DNA from: Cyanobium sp. CZS25K
GTDB lineage: Bacteria; Cyanobacteriota; Cyanobacteriia; PCC-6307; Cyanobiaceae
Direction: 5' to 3'
DNA length: 64,000 nucleotides
Assembly: GCA_030373325.1 (NCBI GenBank)
Contig: JAUCZB010000016.1
Span: 1-64,000 of the forward strand
Shown here: piece by piece, positions 60,727-64,000 of the stretch
Numbering within the stretch: the stretch's first letter is position 1
Layout: each line of letters opens with the position of its first letter
The notes under the pieces: generated by a model
The model's database searches: none
Told to the model about the DNA's origin: nothing
The model's input: the letters and a program-made list of their open reading frames with translations, nothing else
Translations under genes and position numbers: made by a program

Positions 60727-61932
60727 TCAGCCGCCGCAGGAGTCCAGCCCCGCCAGCGCCTGGAACAGACGCCGCAGGGCCTCCTCCAGATCGGCGGCAT
60801 CGAGCCCGCCGTAGCTGAGCCGCAGCAGGCCCTGCCCACCGGCGACCGGCAGGCCGAAACTCTCCCCCGGCAGGGCCGCCACAGCGTGCTCCAGCACCAG
60901 CCACCGGAGCAGCGCGTCTCCATCGATGGTGCAGGGGAACTGCAGCAGGCCGTAGAAGGCGCCATCGGGGGGGCCCAGAAGCTCCAGCGCGAGACCGTCG
61001 GCCTGAGCGGCCGCCACGGCGGTGAGCAGCTGCCGTCGCCGCTGCCCGAGGGCGACGATGTGAGGCCGGCACCAGGCCGGTCCGGCCTCCAGGGCCGCCA
61101 GCGCCCCCCGCTGACAGACCTGGGGCGGACAGATGAGCACGGTGTCCTGGACCTTGGCCAGGGCTCCCATCAGCTGGCGGGGAACCGCGGCGTAGCCCAC
61201 CCGCCAGCCGGCCATGCCGTAGGCCTTCGAGAGGGAGAACAGCGACACCGTGTGCGCCCCGCTGCCCGGCAGCCGACCGGGGCTCCGATGGGGCACCGAT
61301 CCATGGACGAATTCGGCATAGGCCTCGTCGCTCACATGCAGCAGCCCATGGCGGTGGCACAGGCGGTTGATGGCCGCCAGCACCTCCGGCGGCGTCACCA
61401 GGCCGCTGGGATTGCTGGGGGAGACCGTGACGATGGCGCGGCTGCGGGGGGTGATCGCCGCCGCCAGCCGGTCGGGATCGGGCACCAGCCCCGCCGCCAC
61501 CGGCACGGGCACGCCGCCGGCCAGGCGGATCGCCATGGCGTGGTTGAAATAGAACGGCAGGGGCAGCACCACCTCGTCGCCGGGGTCGCAGAGCACCTGG
61601 GCGATGGCGTTGAAGGCCATGTTGCTGCCGGCCGTCACCAGCAGGTCGCTGCCCTCCAGATCCAGGCCGCGCGCCTCTGTGAGCTCCCTCCGGACCGCCT
61701 CCAGCAGGGGCGCCTCGCCCTGGAGCGGCCCGTAGCGATCGAGCCGTTGATCCACCTCGGCCATGGCCAGGCTCACGGCCCGGCGCACCCCCGGCGGCGG
61801 CGCCCAGGCCACCATGCCCTGTGCCAGGGAGAGGGCGTCCGGACGCTGGCGCATCAGGGCACCCACCCGGGCGATGACCGGATCGGCCACCGCCGCCATC
61901 CGCCCCGCAGCCCCTGGAGCAGCACCCCCCAT
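60727..61932 (-). CDS. Class I/II PLP-dependent aminotransferase
   Basis: A 401-residue fold-type I enzyme. Key parts are DRYGPLQGEAPLLEAV, VTAGSNMAFNAIAQVL, the Asn/Pro in VTVSPSNPSGLV, the Asp-Glu-Ala-Tyr of SDEAYAEF and the PLP lysine in SLSKAYGMAGWRVGY. Similar proteins act as aspartate- or methionine-type aminotransferases; specificity is not clear. The start may be the Met at residue 12. Confidence 0.87.
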   Translation of the reverse strand: MGGAAPGAAGRMAAVADPVIARVGALMRQRPDALSLAQGMVAWAPPPGVRRAVSLAMAEVDQRLDRYGPLQGEAPLLEAVRRELTEARGLDLEGSDLLVTAGSNMAFNAIAQVLCDPGDEVVLPLPFYFNHAMAIRLAGGVPVPVAAGLVPDPDRLAAAITPRSRAIVTVSPSNPSGLVTPPEVLAAINRLCHRHGLLHVSDEAYAEFVHGSVPHRSPGRLPGSGAHTVSLFSLSKAYGMAGWRVGYAAVPRQLMGALAKVQDTVLICPPQVCQRGALAALEAGPAWCRPHIVALGQRRRQLLTAVAAAQADGLALELLGPPDGAFYGLLQFPCTIDGDALLRWLVLEHAVAALPGESFGLPVAGGQGLLRLSYGGLDAADLEEALRRLFQALAGLDSCGG

Positions 61933-61933
61933 C

Positions 61934-63034
61934 TCAGGCCCCCGCCGGCAGCAGCAGTTCCATCACCGCCCCCCCCTGGGGATGATTGGAGGCCTGGATG
62001 CGGCCGCCGTGGGTGACCGCGATCTGCTGGACGATCGCCAGCCCCAGCCCGCTGCCGCCACGGTCGCTGCGCACCCTGGAGGGATCACCGCGGTAGAAGC
62101 GCTCGAACATGTGCTCCAGGTCGTCCTCGCTCAGGCCAGGGCCTTCGTCGCGGATCGTCAGCAGACACCACCCTGCCGTCGTTTCCGTCTCCACCCACAC
62201 CGTGCCGCCCTCCGGGCTGTAGCGCACGGCATTGTCGAGCAGGTTGAGCACGGCCCTGTGCAGCCGCGAACCATCGCCCATCACCGCCAGGGGCCCCTCG
62301 GCCGCCAGCTGCAGGCGGATCGAGCGCCGCTCTGCCAGGGGCCTCAGGCCGAGCCACACCTGCTGCACCAGCTGGGGCAGATCGACGCGGCTGCGCAGCC
62401 GGACACCCTCGGGCAGGGTGTTCTCCAGCCGCGAGAGTTCCAGCAGATCGCCGACGAGGCGCTGCATCCGCAGCAGCTCCCGCTGCAGCCGTTCCACCAG
62501 CACGGCATTGGCATCGTTGACGTGGGCGGACAGGCTGTCGCCCACCAGCAGCAGGGCCGTGAGGGGCGTCTTGAGTTCGTGGGCCACGTCGCTCACCCAG
62601 CGCTCCTGCTGCTCCAGCTGGGCTTCGAGCGAACGACGGCTCTGGAGAATCACCGCCACCCAGCCGCCCTCGCCGGGCAGGGCGAAGACGGCGAGCTCCT
62701 GGTCGCCGAGCTGCCAATCCAGACGCTGGGGTCGCTCCCGCTGGCGGGCACTGCGGATCACCCCCTGCAGTTCGGGAGAATGGAAGACCCGATCGAGGGG
62801 TTCCTGGCGCAGCAGACCCGCTCCAGGCACCTCCAGCAGCCGTTCAGCGCGCAGATTGATCAGCTGGAGACGATCGTCGCCATCGAGAATCAACCAGCCA
62901 TCGGGAGCGCCGCCGATCCAGCGCAGCAGCTGCCGGACGGAAAGCCCGGCAAGGGACTGGACCGGCCGGCTGCGGCGGCGCGCCAGCAGCCAACCCAGGG
63001 CCAACCCCAGAAGCCCCGCCAGCACAAGCCTCAT
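61934..63034 (-). CDS. phoR: Sensor histidine kinase (PhoR/SphS-like)
   Basis: A 366-residue kinase. A single N-terminal helix (LVLAGLLGLALGWLLA), a PAS-like domain (GWLILDGDDRLQLINLRAERLL), the phospho-accepting His in SDVAHELKTPLTALL and the ATP-binding motifs NLLDNAVRYSPEGG, DEGPGLSEDD and GSGLGLAIVQ are all present. It directly precedes and overlaps nothing; the response regulator gene ends one base away. The pair resembles the phosphate-sensing PhoR/PhoB system. Confidence 0.87.
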   Translation of the reverse strand: MRLVLAGLLGLALGWLLARRRSRPVQSLAGLSVRQLLRWIGGAPDGWLILDGDDRLQLINLRAERLLEVPGAGLLRQEPLDRVFHSPELQGVIRSARQRERPQRLDWQLGDQELAVFALPGEGGWVAVILQSRRSLEAQLEQQERWVSDVAHELKTPLTALLLVGDSLSAHVNDANAVLVERLQRELLRMQRLVGDLLELSRLENTLPEGVRLRSRVDLPQLVQQVWLGLRPLAERRSIRLQLAAEGPLAVMGDGSRLHRAVLNLLDNAVRYSPEGGTVWVETETTAGWCLLTIRDEGPGLSEDDLEHMFERFYRGDPSRVRSDRGGSGLGLAIVQQIAVTHGGRIQASNHPQGGAVMELLLPAGA

Positions 63035-63727
63035 TCAGCCGAAGCGGTAGCCGAAGCCCCGTACGGTGATGAGATGCTCCGGCGCCGAGGGGTTGGCCTC
63101 CAGCTTTTCGCGCAACCAGCGGATGTGCACATCGACGGTCTTGCTGTCACCGAAATAGTCGTAGCCCCAGACCCGCTCCAGCAGTTTGTCGCGGCTCCAG
63201 ACGCGACGGGGATGCTGCATGAACAGCTCCAGCAGCCGGTACTCCTTGGGTGAGAGGTTGACCTCGAGGCCATCGCGGGTGACCCGGCATTCCTCGGGGA
63301 ACAGACTCAGATTGGCGTGCTGAAGCACCTTGGCGGCGACCTCCAGCGACCGGCTGCGGCGCAGCAGGGCACGGCAGCGGGCCACCAGTTCCCTCAGGCC
63401 GAAGGGTTTGACAAGGTAGTCGTCAGCCCCCACCTCGAGCCCCAGCACCCGGTCGGTCTCGCTGTCGCGGGCGCTGACCACCAGGATGGGCGTCTGGTTG
63501 CCGGCGGAGCGCAGCTGCCGGCAGAGATCGAGCCCCCCCAGCCCGGGCAGCATCAGATCGAGCACCACCAGGGAGAACTCCTGGCCGGGAGGGCACTCCT
63601 GAAGGGTGCGCAGGGCCTCACGGCCGTTGCCACAGGCCGTGACCGAGAAGCCCTCCAGCACGAGAACGTCGCGGATGGTTTCTCGGATCGTGTCGTCGTC
63701 CTCGACGACAAGCAAAGGGTGAGGCAT
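63035..63727 (-). CDS. phoB: OmpR/PhoB-family response regulator
   Basis: A 230-residue regulator. The receiver has the acidic pair VVEDDDT, the phospho-accepting Asp in VVLDLMLPG and the Lys in LVKPFG. The winged-helix domain at the C-terminus ends VWGYDYFGDSKTVDVHIRWLREKLE. Together with the kinase it probably controls phosphate genes. ATG 63727 begins just before the receiver; the longer frame to 63775 adds 16 unlike residues. Confidence 0.87.
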   Translation of the reverse strand: MPHPLLVVEDDDTIRETIRDVLVLEGFSVTACGNGREALRTLQECPPGQEFSLVVLDLMLPGLGGLDLCRQLRSAGNQTPILVVSARDSETDRVLGLEVGADDYLVKPFGLRELVARCRALLRRSRSLEVAAKVLQHANLSLFPEECRVTRDGLEVNLSPKEYRLLELFMQHPRRVWSRDKLLERVWGYDYFGDSKTVDVHIRWLREKLEANPSAPEHLITVRGFGYRFG

Positions 63728-63771
63728 CACGCCATTATCGGCGGCTGCGCTGGGCAGATCCCAGAACTGGC

Positions 63772-64000
63772 TCAACGCCGTGGGAGATAGCTGACCACCA
63801 GGCGCCGCTGACCATCCAGCTGCAACCAGCCCTCGTCGCGGAGGGCGCCGATCACCCGGGTGACGGTGACCCGGGTGGTGGCCAGGGCACTGGCCACCTC
63901 CTGATGGGTGAGGCGCAGGTTGAGGCGCAGGCCGGATTCGCAGGGCTGGCCGTACTCGCTGGCCAGGAGCTCCAGGAAACCGCGCACCCGTTCATCGACG
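63772..64000 (-). CDS. CRP/FNR-family regulator, C-terminal part
   Basis: The 3' end of a gene that runs past the window edge. The visible 75 residues are the CRP-type DNA-binding domain: LNLRLTHQEVASALATTRVTVTRVIGALRDEGWL. Its place next to phoB/phoR resembles ptrA of marine picocyanobacteria, a CRP-like gene in the phosphate cluster, but the sensor domain is not visible. Confidence 0.75.
   Translation of the reverse strand, partial: VDERVRGFLELLASEYGQPCESGLRLNLRLTHQEVASALATTRVTVTRVIGALRDEGWLQLDGQRRLVVSYLPRR

Noticed and set aside
1-64000. CRISPR arrays, insertion sequences, integrases and phage genes
   Set aside because: None was seen: no spaced direct repeats, transposase motifs or terminal inverted repeats were found by eye.

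Overview
The window comes from a high-GC picocyanobacterium of the Synechococcus/Cyanobium type. The evidence is a phycocyanin beta subunit, a high-light-inducible protein, AcsF-type cyclase, plant-type ferredoxin, cyanobacteria-specific DUF1830, DUF2808 and DUF3136 proteins, a large GlnN, and HIP1 octamers (GCGATCGC, for example at 4692, 6013, 15131, 19808 and 56706). No rRNA, tRNA, CRISPR array, insertion sequence or phage gene was recognised.

1-7.8 kb holds housekeeping and unknown genes: ferritin, a membrane protein broken by an amber codon, a histone-deacetylase-like amidohydrolase, DUF1830, a DCC thiol-disulfide protein, an M23 peptidase, an RDD protein with a CTG microsatellite, a J-domain protein and a lytic transglycosylase. 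7.8-13.7 kb is a lower-GC sucrose operon on the minus strand (sps, spp, fructokinase, amylosucrase). 14-21.4 kb carries an hli gene, a small gene behind a LexA-type box, a 2OG-Fe oxygenase, a band-7 protein, a rhomboid, a CPBP protease fusion and PPK2.

21.4-33.7 kb is a nitrogen-scavenging region. A guanidine-I (ykkC) riboswitch precedes guanidine hydrolase gdmH, its HypA/HypB-like nickel chaperones, a glutamine-synthetase-like ligase, a three-gene ABC importer and a Rieske oxygenase. Next to it lie a TIM-barrel isomerase-like protein, a desaturase-type membrane hydroxylase, an alpha/beta hydrolase and a second GS-like ligase. A type III glutamine synthetase (glnN, 39.8 kb) and a PII protein (48.8 kb) add to the nitrogen theme.

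34.4-50 kb contains an orphan BcsA-like glycosyltransferase, an OYE / FMN reductase / pirin run, glnN, a HAD phosphatase, a FAD monooxygenase, DUF427, DUF2808 and GST proteins, an orphan cpcB, an apparent ammonium-transporter remnant, a PII paralogue and an SDR.

50-55 kb is a low-oxygen tetrapyrrole cluster: hemN, heme oxygenase, a decayed aldehyde-deformylating-oxygenase-like gene and a second acsF, with a divergent cysteine-free ArsR-type regulator and a shared palindrome. 55-64 kb has glutathione reductase, ferredoxin, cysK, a four-gene ExbB/ExbD/ExbD/TonB-like operon, an aminotransferase, a PhoR/PhoB pair and the end of a CRP-family regulator.

Function names come from recognisable motifs and family resemblance read by eye. 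No database search or computed alignment was run.
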